Part shown: positions 10,860 through 19,571 of the stretch, one piece after another
How the letters are laid out: every line of letters begins with the position of its first letter
Numbering within the stretch: position 1 is the first letter of the stretch
NCBI RefSeq assembly: GCF_036324505.1
Contig: NC_086354.1
Span: 1,878,725-1,942,724 of the forward strand
From: Eleginops maclovinus
Taxonomy: Eukaryota > Chordata > Actinopteri > Perciformes > Eleginopidae
DNA length: 64,000 nt
Direction of reading: 5' to 3'
The notes under the pieces: generated by a model
Told to the model about the DNA's origin: nothing
Databases searched by the model: none
What the model saw: only the letters and a program-made list of their open reading frames with translations
Made by a program: the position numbers and the translations under genes

Positions 10860-12224
10860 GAATTAAGCAATTTATAAGCTGTATATGATAGTCTTTAACC
10901 TTATTTCACTGAGAGAAGCTGAAAATCACAGAAAAGGCCCTAGTCCAGTGAAAAGTGTCAAAATCTAAAGTTCTATGAGGGCAAACCACTAATTTCGCTA
11001 GTTTTCACCTGGTACTCTTGGTTACTAATGTATGTGCATGTGCTTTTTGGGGTGAATAAGCACCAAAAAGCAATATTAGAAACATTTTGGTGTGGCACCA
11101 CAACTGCTTTTCTCACTGAGAGGAGCTGAAAATCACAAAAACGGCCTCAGTTCACTGAAAGAAGCTAAAAATGACAAAAGTGGCTGTAAATGACAAAAGT
11201 TCTTTATCTCACTGAGAGGAGCTGAAAATCGCAAAAACGGCCTCAGTACAGTGAAAGAAATTAAAAATGACAAAAGAAAGTGCCTTATCTCACTGAAAAA
11301 AGCTGAAAATGAGTAAAGTGCCTCAATTCACTGAAAGACGCAAAAAATGACAAAAGTGGCTGAAAATGACAAAAAGGCCTTTATCTCACTGACAGAAGCT
11401 GAAAATCGCCAAAAGGCCTGAGTTCAGTGAAAACATGTCAAGATCACAAATTGTATGAGAGCAGCCCATTTCTTTTGCTTGTTTTCATCTGTACTCCTGG
11501 ATATTGATGTATATATGTGCTTTGTGGGGAGAATTAAGCACAAACAAGAAGAGTTAGAAATGTTTTAATGTGTCTCGCACCAAAACTGCTTTTTCTCACT
11601 AAGAGGAGCTGAAAATCACAAAAGTGGCATCAGTACAGTGAAAGAAGCTAAAACTGACTAAAGCGGCTGAAAATGACAAAAGTGCCTTAACTCACTGAGA
11701 AAAGCTTAAAATCACAAGAAAGGCCTCAGTTCAGTAAAAGAAGCTGAAAATCACAAGAAAGGCTTCAGTTCAGTGAAAAAAGCTCAAAATTACAAACAGG
11801 CCTCAGTTCAGTCAAATAAGCTGAAAATCACAAAAAGGCCTCAATTCAATGAAAGAAGCTAAAAGTGACAAAAGTGCCTTATCCCACAGAGAAGCTGAAA
11901 ATCACAAAAATGGCTTCAGTTCACTGAAAGAAGCTGAAAATCTCAAAAACGCGTCAGTTCACTGAGAGGAGATGAAAATCTCAAAAACGGCCTCAGTTCA
12001 CTGAAAGAAGCTTAAAATGACAAAAGTATCTTATCTCACTGAGAGAAGCTGAAAATCACAAAAAAGGCGTCAGTTCAGTGAAAATGTCCAAATCTCAAAT
12101 AATGTAAATGCAACCCACTTCTTTTGCACGTTTTCACGTGTACTATTGGATATTCTTGTATGTGCATGCTGTTTTGGGAGAATTAAGCACCAAAATTAAA
12201 AGTTAGAAACATTTTGGTGTTTCG
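10860..12224. repeat. Complex satellite with higher-order units
   Basis: The basic motif, variants of CACTGAGAGAAGCTGAAAAT followed by CACAAAAAGGCCTCAGTTCA, recurs in degenerate units of roughly 45-95 bp. A longer block of about 150 bp (TGTCAAAATC..., GTTTTCACCTG..., AATAAGCACC..., AACATTTTGGTGT) interrupts it three times, beginning near 10955, 11427 and 12078, giving a higher-order period of about 470-650 bp. The array runs into the assembly gap, so its true length is unknown. No coding potential. Confidence 0.8.
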
Positions 12225-12724
12225 NNNNNNNNNNNNNNNNNNNNNNNNNNNNNNNNNNNNNNNNNNNNNNNNNNNNNNNNNNNNNNNNNNNNNNNNNNNN
12301 NNNNNNNNNNNNNNNNNNNNNNNNNNNNNNNNNNNNNNNNNNNNNNNNNNNNNNNNNNNNNNNNNNNNNNNNNNNNNNNNNNNNNNNNNNNNNNNNNNNN
12401 NNNNNNNNNNNNNNNNNNNNNNNNNNNNNNNNNNNNNNNNNNNNNNNNNNNNNNNNNNNNNNNNNNNNNNNNNNNNNNNNNNNNNNNNNNNNNNNNNNNN
12501 NNNNNNNNNNNNNNNNNNNNNNNNNNNNNNNNNNNNNNNNNNNNNNNNNNNNNNNNNNNNNNNNNNNNNNNNNNNNNNNNNNNNNNNNNNNNNNNNNNNN
12601 NNNNNNNNNNNNNNNNNNNNNNNNNNNNNNNNNNNNNNNNNNNNNNNNNNNNNNNNNNNNNNNNNNNNNNNNNNNNNNNNNNNNNNNNNNNNNNNNNNNN
12701 NNNNNNNNNNNNNNNNNNNNNNNN
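12225..12724. other. Assembly gap (500 N)
   Basis: Exactly 500 N, a placeholder length. It separates the satellite from a Tc1 element whose left terminus is lost in the gap. Confidence 0.99.
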
Positions 12725-14259
12725 CCTGTAATTTTTATCATAGGTACACTTCAACTATGAGAGACAGAATGAGAAAAAGAAAATCCAGGAAATCACATTG
12801 TAGGATTTTTACTGAATTAATTGGTAAATTCCTCGGTAAAATAAGTATTTGGTCACCTACAAACAAGCAAGATTTCTGGCTCTCACAGACCTGTAACTTC
12901 TTCTTTAAGAGGCTCCTCTGTCCTCCACTCGTTACCTGTATTAATGGCACCTTTTTGAACTCGTTATCAGTATAAAAGACACCTGTCCACAACCTCAAAC
13001 AGTCATACTCCAAACTCCACTATGGCCAAGACCAAAGAGCTGTCAAAGAAGACCAGAGACAAAATTGTAGACTTGCACCAGGCTGGGAAAACTGAATCTG
13101 CAATAGGTAAGCAGCTTGGTGTGAAGAAATCAACTGTGGGAGCAATTATTAGAAAATGGAAGACATACAAGACCACTGCTAATCTCTCTCAATCTGGGGC
13201 TCCACGCAAGATCTCACCCCGTGGGGTCAAAATGATCACAAGAACGGTGAGCAAAAATCCAAGAACCACACGGGGGGACCTAGTGAATGACCTGCAGAGA
13301 GCTGGGACCAAAGTAACAGAGGCTACCATCAGCAACACACTACGCCGCCAGGGACTTAAATCCTGCAGTTCCAGACGTGTCCCCCTGCTTAAGCCAGTAC
13401 ATGTCCAGGCCCGTCTGAAGTTTGCTAGAGGGCATTTGGATGATCCAGAAGAGGATTGGGAGAATGTCATATGGTCAGATGAAACCAAAATAGAACTTTT
13501 TGGTAAAAACTCAACTCTTGGTGTTTGGAGGAGAAAGAATGCAGAGTTGCATCCAAAGAACACCATACCTACTGTGAAGCATGGGGGTGGAAACATCATG
13601 CTTTGGGGCTGCTTTTCTGCAAAGGGACCAGGACGACTGATCCGTGTAAAGGAAAGAATGAATGGGGCCATGTATCGTGAGATTTTGAGTGAAAACCTCC
13701 TTCCATCAGCAAGGGCACTGAAGATGAAGCGTGGCTGGGTCTTTCAGCATGACAATGATCCCAAACACACCGCCAGGGCAACGGAGGAGTGGCTTCGTAA
13801 GAAGCATTTCAAGGTCCTGGAGTGGCCTAGCCAGTCTCCAGATCTCAACCCCATAGAAAATCTTTGGAGGGAGTTGAAAGTCCGTGTTGCCCAGCGACAG
13901 CCCCAAAACAGCACTGCTTGGGAGGAGATCTGCATGGAGGAATGGGCCAAAATACCAGCAACAGTGTGTGAAAACCTTGTGAAGACTTACAGAAAACGTT
14001 TGACCTCTGTCATTGCCAACAAAGGGTATATAACAAAGTATTGAGATTAACTTTTGTTATTGACCAAATACTTATTTTCCACAATCATTTGAAATAAATT
14101 CTTTAAAAATCCTACAATGTGATTTCCTGGATTTTTTTTTATCCTTCTGTCTCTCATAGTTGAGGTATACCTATGATAAAAATTACAGGCCTCTCTCATC
14201 TTTTTAAATGGGAGAACTTGCACAATTGGTGGCTGACTAAATACTTTTTTGCCCCACTG
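12725..14259 (+). mobile_element. Tc1-like transposon, copy 1 (left tip lost in gap)
   Basis: The right terminus ends TTTTTTGCCCCACTG at 14259, followed by the TA target. The left inverted repeat starts inside the gap and appears from CCTGTAATTTTTATCATAGG. Inner copies of the repeat (CAAATACTTATTTTCC near 14070, TAAGTATTTGGTCACC near 12841) give the IR/DR layout of Sleeping Beauty-type elements, with two transposase-binding repeats per end. The 49529-51133 copy shows the full structure. Confidence 0.9.
13022..14044 (+). CDS. Tc1-like transposase, 340 aa, intact frame
   Basis: Cut-and-paste transposase of the Tc1/mariner superfamily. The N-terminal paired-like helix-turn-helix domains (about 1-120, with [20 protein letters not shown]) bind the terminal repeats; a GAPRK hook sits near residue 60. 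The DDE catalytic core has Asp153 (IWSDETK), Asp244 ([11 protein letters not shown]) and Glu279 (PIENLW), the DD34E spacing and the same positions as Sleeping Beauty. Length is normal for the family. The frame is open from a well-placed ATG just after a TATA-like GTATAAAAG (12970). It differs from the copy at 49744-50766 at about a dozen residues, including SQSGAPRK here against HRSGAPRK there. Whether it is catalytically active cannot be seen. Confidence 0.95.
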   Translation: MAKTKELSKKTRDKIVDLHQAGKTESAIGKQLGVKKSTVGAIIRKWKTYKTTANLSQSGAPRKISPRGVKMITRTVSKNPRTTRGDLVNDLQRAGTKVTEATISNTLRRQGLKSCSSRRVPLLKPVHVQARLKFARGHLDDPEEDWENVIWSDETKIELFGKNSTLGVWRRKNAELHPKNTIPTVKHGGGNIMLWGCFSAKGPGRLIRVKERMNGAMYREILSENLLPSARALKMKRGWVFQHDNDPKHTARATEEWLRKKHFKVLEWPSQSPDLNPIENLWRELKVRVAQRQPQNSTAWEEICMEEWAKIPATVCENLVKTYRKRLTSVIANKGYITKY

Positions 14260-14261
14260 TA

Positions 14262-14511
14262 TGTGACATGTAGAAAATGTTCATTTATTTGAAGCCCATG
14301 AGTCGATTAAGAAAAACGAAGTGAAGCTCCTCTTATAAGTTCTAAAGGAGTATTTAATAAAAGGATGCAGCAGTAGGTTTTACAAAAGTTTCACAGCTGT
14401 GGCTCAATAGCCCGGGACACGCGTCCACAGGCCGCTGACTGAGTGGAGCTTAGCAGTAGTTACTGTCTGGCGGTCCGGAACAAAAGAGATTTCACAATAC
14501 AAACATGTTTT
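14262..14511. other. No gene seen
   Basis: About 250 bp of unique-looking sequence between the Tc1 element and the left arm of the long inverted repeat. No frame or repeat is recognised. Confidence 0.5.
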
Positions 14512-15004
14512 ATAGAATCACCCCTTTCCGGCAATAAAGTAAACAACTTCAAAATAAGACGAGCTCCGGTCTCGTCCCCTCATTGGTTGGTAGCGGGGGC
14601 TGGATCCTATTGGCCGCTTGTCACATGGGGTTCTCCGGACTCTTCTATTGGCTGACGTCGTCGGGGGCGGGTCCTCTTATGACGTCCCCGTCGCCATCTT
14701 GTTAGTGATGCCCTGAATTTCACCTATGATATTCTATTATGCAATCCTTCTGAGGTTTATCAGTTATTAAACACGCAATAGTATCACTGCAGCATCAATG
14801 AGTGAGAGGTAGAGGCGGTGTGTTTAGTATGTAACTCCACGCGTCCTTCTCCCTCTACTCATATATACAATACAATATTAGCTATATGCTATCTGAGGCT
14901 AAAAACAACATCCGGTAATACTACCGGAATTGGACAAATATGATCCGTCCAGAAACAGTGAATTATCTTTTAATGTTCCGTTTCAATATATTGATTATTT
15001 CTAA
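14512..15004 (+). repeat. Left arm of long inverted repeat, promoter-like
   Basis: About 490 bp that recurs in reverse complement at 18466-18945. It is rich in proximal promoter motifs: CCAAT boxes on the reverse strand (CATTGGTTGG, CCTATTGGCC, TCTATTGGCTG at 14580-14655), CRE-like TGACGTC twice (14653 and 14680), a GC box GGGGCGGG (14664) and a YY1-like GTCGCCATCTTG (14690). A shared pattern of CCGGTAATACTACCGG, itself palindromic, lies near 14911. The arm could be a duplicated CpG-rich promoter or the terminal repeat of an unrecognised element. Confidence 0.65.
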
Positions 15005-15388
15005 AAGACACTATGAGTCTATATACACTTTATGAATAAATGCAATTTATTTGGAAGCAGTGGTGTGTGACCTGGGATCCAGAGATTATTGAACTCACCC
15101 CCACCCCACCCGCCTGCACCAAATACATACATATTTAGCAGACTTAACGTGGAAATGAGCGGTTTACTGATTATCGTCTATCGTCGACACACACACAAAC
15201 CACGAATACAATAGTAGCATAAATACGGAACAACTGTTTAATAACTTAACTGGGCTAGGTTGGCGTAAAACACAAACCTTCGTTTCCGGTATCTCCTTGT
15301 TCTTGATGGAATCTCATATTCCGAACCAGGGGCAGTGTATTTTCTTCTCCTTCCGTCCATGCTTCTCTTCTTCTGGAATGACGGAACC
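15005..15388. other. No gene seen
   Basis: Sequence between the inverted-repeat arm and the hAT insertion. A C-rich tract is at 15098-15112 and a short CA run at 15186-15198. The minus-strand frame across the hAT edge (15492-15238) resembles no protein I know. Confidence 0.45.
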
Positions 15389-15396
15389 CTCAACAG

Positions 15397-17790
15397 CATG
15401 GCTGCCCAAATTGGGGCCCGCACTGTCCCACCATAAACGATCGGAAGCTCTCGTTGAAAATTATTTATTGGTGCACTACCAAATAATGCCATAGGATGGC
15501 GCTGTTGAGCTCCAGTCAGCTCCTAGCTATCCGATAACGCCCAAGACCAGTGAGTGAGAGGATTCAAGGATGGAGCGTAGTAGGCTGTGGCACACAGACA
15601 AACGAAAATTTAAAAAAACTTGGGAACAGGACTATTTTTTTACCGAGGTAGATTCCAATGCAGTGTGTCTGGTATGTAAGCAGAGGGTCGCTGTTTCAAA
15701 GGAATACAACATTCGCCGTCACTATCTAACTAAGCATGCGGCTGAGTTCGCAAAGTACACTGGAGAACATCGCAAGGTCAAGTTAGCAGACTTGCTAACA
15801 AAGCTAACCACCCAGCAGCGAACTCTACTTCAGCCGTCGACTGCACAAGAAAATGCCACTCGGGCTAGTTATCGCATTAGCAATGCAAACGTGAGAAGTG
15901 GGAGAGCTTTTGCAGTGGGTGATTTCGTCAAGGAGTGTTTGACAATTGCTGCCCAAGATGTGTGTCCAAATCAGATGCGTGTATTTTCTCAAATTAGCCT
16001 GTCACGGAACACTGTCACCCGCCGCGTTGAGGACATGGCCGAAGACGTTCGAGGTCAGATAGCCCAAAGAGCAAGTCACTTTTCTGCCTTCTCCATTGCG
16101 TGCGATGAAAGCACCGACGTGTCCGACTCAGCACAGTTGCTGGTGTTTTTGCGAGGCGTCAATGAGGACTTTGAAGTGTGTCAAGAACTAGCGGGCCTTG
16201 AAACATTGAAAGGGACAACAAAAGGTGTGGATATTTTTATGGCAGTGGAGCGAGTTCTGGACAAGAACGGTTTGAAGTGGGAAACCCTATCTGGCATCAC
16301 GACTGATGGAGCCCCCGCCGTGGTCGGTAAGCGAGCAGGGCTAAATGCACTTGTGTCGGACAAGGTCTCCGAGTTTGGTGGCTCGATTTTAAAGTACCAT
16401 TGTATTTTGCATCAGGAGCAACTGTGCGCTAAAAACATGGGCTTGAAAAACGTAATGCAGGATGTCGTCGCCATTGTCAACAATATTCGCTCAAAGGCCC
16501 TCTCACACCGTCAATTCAAAGCTCTGCTTGATGAGATGGATGCCCAGTATGGGGATATATTGTACCATCAGGAGGTGCGGTGGTTGAGCCGTGGGAAAGT
16601 TTTGCGGCGTTTCTTTGATCTGCGCGAGGAAATAAGAGAGTTTCAAGCCACGAAGACGAACAACATCCAAGTGCCCACGGACAGTCACTGGCTTGCAGAC
16701 CTGGCTTTTCTTGTGGACATCACAGAGCTGCTGAATATCCTCAATCTTCAGCTCCAAGGGAGAGACCAGATGATCATGCAGATGTATGACCATGTCAAAG
16801 ACTTCAAGCAAAAGCTCCAGCTGCTTAGCAGACATCTTTCAACAGGTGAGATCTAACTCTCTCCTTGCGTCTTTTTTTTTTAGGAAATTTGGCACATTTC
16901 CCCAGCCTCAGAGAAGTTGGGTTGATGGAGGAAGACACACCAAAATACCTCGACATTCTCAACAATCTTGTGGTGGAGTTCGACCATCGCTTTGAAGATT
17001 TTCGTGGAAATACAACAGCATTTGAGCTGTTTGCTCAACCTTTTTCTGTGAATGTGGATGCAGTCAGTGAGGAGCTTCAAATGGAACTTTTGGAACTTCA
17101 GTCTGATTCAGACCTCCATAGCAGGTTCAGAGAGCTTTCCTTACAAGATTTTTACAGGTCTATTCCCGCACACAGATATGGCAAGATCCGCAAACATGCC
17201 CAGGTTATGTTATCCCTCTTTGGAAGTACTTATGTCTGTGAGCAGGCTTTCAGCCTTATGAATCTTAACAAGTCCAAACTGAGGAATGCTTTATCTGACT
17301 CTCACCTACATGACATTCTCACTTTGTCAGTTAGTCAGCTTGAACCTGATATTGAGAGGCTTTTAAAAACCAAGAACAGGCTTCATGTTTCCCACTGATT
17401 GGACTACTACCAGCAGAATATGTAGGCCTGCCCTAGGCCCCCCATTGTGTCACCTGGGAGTATGGTAGGCCCAACGACTGGTAATGTTCCACACCTGTCC
17501 ACAAATATTTCATAGTGCTTCAGTTATTTTTTTAATTTAAAGAAGCCAGATCGATGTTATGAAATGTTATTGACCTAAATGTGAAGCACAATAAACAGTG
17601 CAATTCATTTTCAAAATGACTTTGTGATACAGTGTTTATTTTGCACACGTATGCTTAACTTACACACGTAATGTACTGCACTCATATATTTACCTCACAC
17701 TTAATGTACTGCAAAATTATCATTTTGGCCCTCGGCCCTCCCTTCACGTTAAATGTTGGCCCTCCATCGGGAAGTATTTGGGCACCCCTG
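15397..17790 (+). mobile_element. Complete hAT element, 2394 bp, with target duplication
   Basis: The 8-bp duplication CTCAACAG lies at 15389-15396 and 17791-17798. The termini are CATGGCTGCCCAAAT on the left and, read inward from the right, CAGGGGTGCCCAAAT, a good imperfect inverted pair. Between them lies a full BED-type transposase gene with a polyadenylation signal AATAAA at about 17590. The right 900 bp are almost identical to 21735-22657. The insertion sits between the two arms of the long inverted repeat. Confidence 0.85.
15570..17398 (+). CDS. hAT transposase, BED-finger type, two exons
   Basis: Exon 1 is 15570-16845 and exon 2 is 16884-17398, joined across GT...AG at 16846-16883; together they encode 596 residues with no internal stop. 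The N-terminal BED-like finger (CLVCKQR near 33, HYLTKH near 52) binds DNA. The hAT catalytic core shows the first aspartate in ACDESTD (about 178), the second in TTDGAP (about 245), a CILHQEQLC block and the dimerisation region with the catalytic glutamate in YVCEQAFSLMN (about 541). This resembles ZBED5/GTF2IRD2-related hAT proteins of fish. The 38-bp intron is unusually short for a vertebrate; without splicing the frame stops at 16856. The acceptor is reused in the copy at 21751. Confidence 0.85.
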
Positions 17791-17798
17791 CTCAACAG

Positions 17799-18160
17799 CA
17801 TCAAACAATGCTTCAACAGGGACTTGACAGCTCACTCCGTTGCCACTCAGTTTCCAGAGGTAAATAAATATACCTTCCTTTTTCTCTACGTTTTGTAAAG
17901 CGAGCACGTTGTAGATAAATGATACCGAAGCTAAAACGTTGTATTGATGATACGGAGGCTAAAACAGAAGTTAAAACGTTGTATTAAATTGACCAACGGA
18001 ACCTAAAAAACAACACTACCCAGAATCCTATGGTGTAAAAGCAACGTTTCGTCAACGGTCGAGCTAGTTGTCACATGGGTAGAATAGGCGCGAATGTCAA
18101 TTTTAGCAAGGTAAACAAGCTACTCCGAGTCTGTGCTGGCCTCAGCGGTGAGAGGAGAAA
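17799..18160 (+). promoter_or_regulatory. Possible 5' flank of the small exon at 18161
   Basis: The stretch resumes the sequence interrupted by the hAT and leads into an ATG with purine-rich context (GGAGAAAATG). It contains an E-box-like GTCACATGGG at 18070. I cannot name a promoter here; the call rests only on position. Confidence 0.25.
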
Positions 18161-18351
18161 ATGAAGTTTGCACTGGTGAGCTGGTCAAAAGGGAAGGATA
18201 AAGATGCTCTCAGTGTAGTCCCCGTAAATTGGATCGTAGACTTCAATCCTAAAGACAAGACAAGACAAGGAGTATCTTATCGAGTGCCGCAGTAGCAAAA
18301 GGCCTTCGAATGGATGGTTGGTTGAACCAGCACACATTTTGCAGTTGGCAG
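18161..18351 (+). pseudogene. First coding exon of a host-like gene (fragment, frameshifted)
   Basis: From the ATG the exon encodes MKFALVSWSKGKDKDALSVV and a VNWIVDFNPKD block, then shifts frame near 18260 (around a short ACAAG repeat) and resumes with EYLIECRSSKRPSNGW and EPAHILQLAG up to a donor. From memory, similar N-terminal exons begin several teleost proteins, some carrying BEN domains, but I cannot check this. The donor reads GCAG/GCAAGT, so it is a GC-type donor or a mutated GT. No later exon is found; the inverted-repeat arm follows 115 bp downstream. It is probably a dead fragment carried in a duplicated segment. Confidence 0.5.
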
Positions 18352-18465
18352 GCAAGTACAGTTATCATTATTATTTTCACTTCGTTAGTCATGAAACATT
18401 AATCAGCTGTAAGCTGTTAGCTTCGGGACAGTGACAAGCTAGCTAACATTAGCTTTGGCTAATGT

Positions 18466-18945
18466 TAGAAATAATCAATATATTGGAGCGGAACATTAAA
18501 AGATAATTCACTGTTTCTGGACGGATCATATTTGTCCAATTCTGGTAGTATTACCGGATGTTGTTTTTAGCCTCAGATAGCATATAGCTAATATTGTATT
18601 GTATATATGAGTAGAGGGAGAAGGACGCGTGGAGTTACATACTAAACACACCGCCTCTACCTCTCACTCATTGATGCTGCAATGATACTGTTGCGTGTTT
18701 AATAACTGATAAACTTCAGAAGGATTGCAAAATAGAATATCGTAGGTGAGAGCTTCAGGACATCACTAACAAGATGGCGACGGCGCCCCCGACGACGTCA
18801 GCCTATAGAAGAGTCCGGAGAACCCCATGTGACAAGCGGCCAAAAGGATCCAGCAACCGCTACCAACCAATGAGAGCACCAGACCGGAGCTCGTCTTATT
18901 TTGAAGTTGTTTATTGTATGGTCGGAAATAGGCCAGTCATTCTAT
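18466..18945 (-). repeat. Right arm of long inverted repeat, promoter-like
   Basis: Reverse complement of 14512-15004 with scattered mismatches and small indels. It keeps the YY1-like AAGATGGCGAC (18773), one CRE-like GACGACGTCAG and a CCAATGAG box, but two CCAAT boxes of the left arm are mutated here (CCTATAGAAG, CCAAAAGGATCC). The two arms, 3.46 kb apart, could fold back. Confidence 0.65.
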
Positions 18946-19477
18946 GCCATTTTTGGGTCAAACCCACCACAAATTGCAATAGTAATGAAACAGACATTTT
19001 TCAATGTCAAATGTAGTGGAGAATGACATACTAAAAGTCAAGGAAAATCGGAGCATTGGAACATTCCCAAATGTTGCAATCCTTAAGAGAAGGTTTTAAG
19101 AGAAAATCTGCATACAATTTTCAGTGTATATTTTAGACAACTGTTTTTAACAACTGTTTTCTTGATAAATCCTAATCAGATCTTGCAATTTTATGTCCCT
19201 GAGGCCTGCAATGTGATGGCTTTATCTGAACAGGTTCATATCTTAGTATATAAACATTGCTTCAATGGAGTTATAATGTATTTTAACCACATGCCAGCTT
19301 CAAAGTGTAATGCATTTTGGGGGGTAGGGTAGGACATTTCTGTCGGTGTTCATGTTCTCCTGCCCCATTGCTTGAATATGTCTCTGGAAACATGAACCTT
19401 GATATTTCCTGTAATTATCTCTTGAAGATATGAAAATTCAATGAAAAGAAGTAGAGCAATAATCATTTCAGCATTCT
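18946..19477. other. No gene seen; 3' flank of the minus-strand gene
   Basis: AT-rich unique-looking sequence. Nothing recognised, apart from its position just downstream of the polyadenylation signal of the XPG-like gene. Confidence 0.5.
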
Positions 19478-19483
19478 TTTATT
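19478..19483 (-). terminator. Polyadenylation signal of the XPG-like/CXC gene
   Basis: On the minus strand AATAAA lies about 90 bp past the stop codon at 19572, with no better candidate nearby. Confidence 0.5.
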
Positions 19484-19571
19484 ACAAGAAAAATCCTGAA
19501 AAACAAAAAACGATATCTGAATGAATGAATTGAATGAACATCTCCATGTACCAGACCACATTGACAAATTA

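Noticed and set aside
12203..12975. Open frames running across the N gaps (also 45460-46351)
   Set aside because: They consist of undetermined residues from the 500-N placeholders and carry no information.
15238..15492. Minus-strand frame across the left hAT edge
   Set aside because: It spans the target duplication of the hAT at 15397, so it cannot be an ancestral gene, and no motif is visible.
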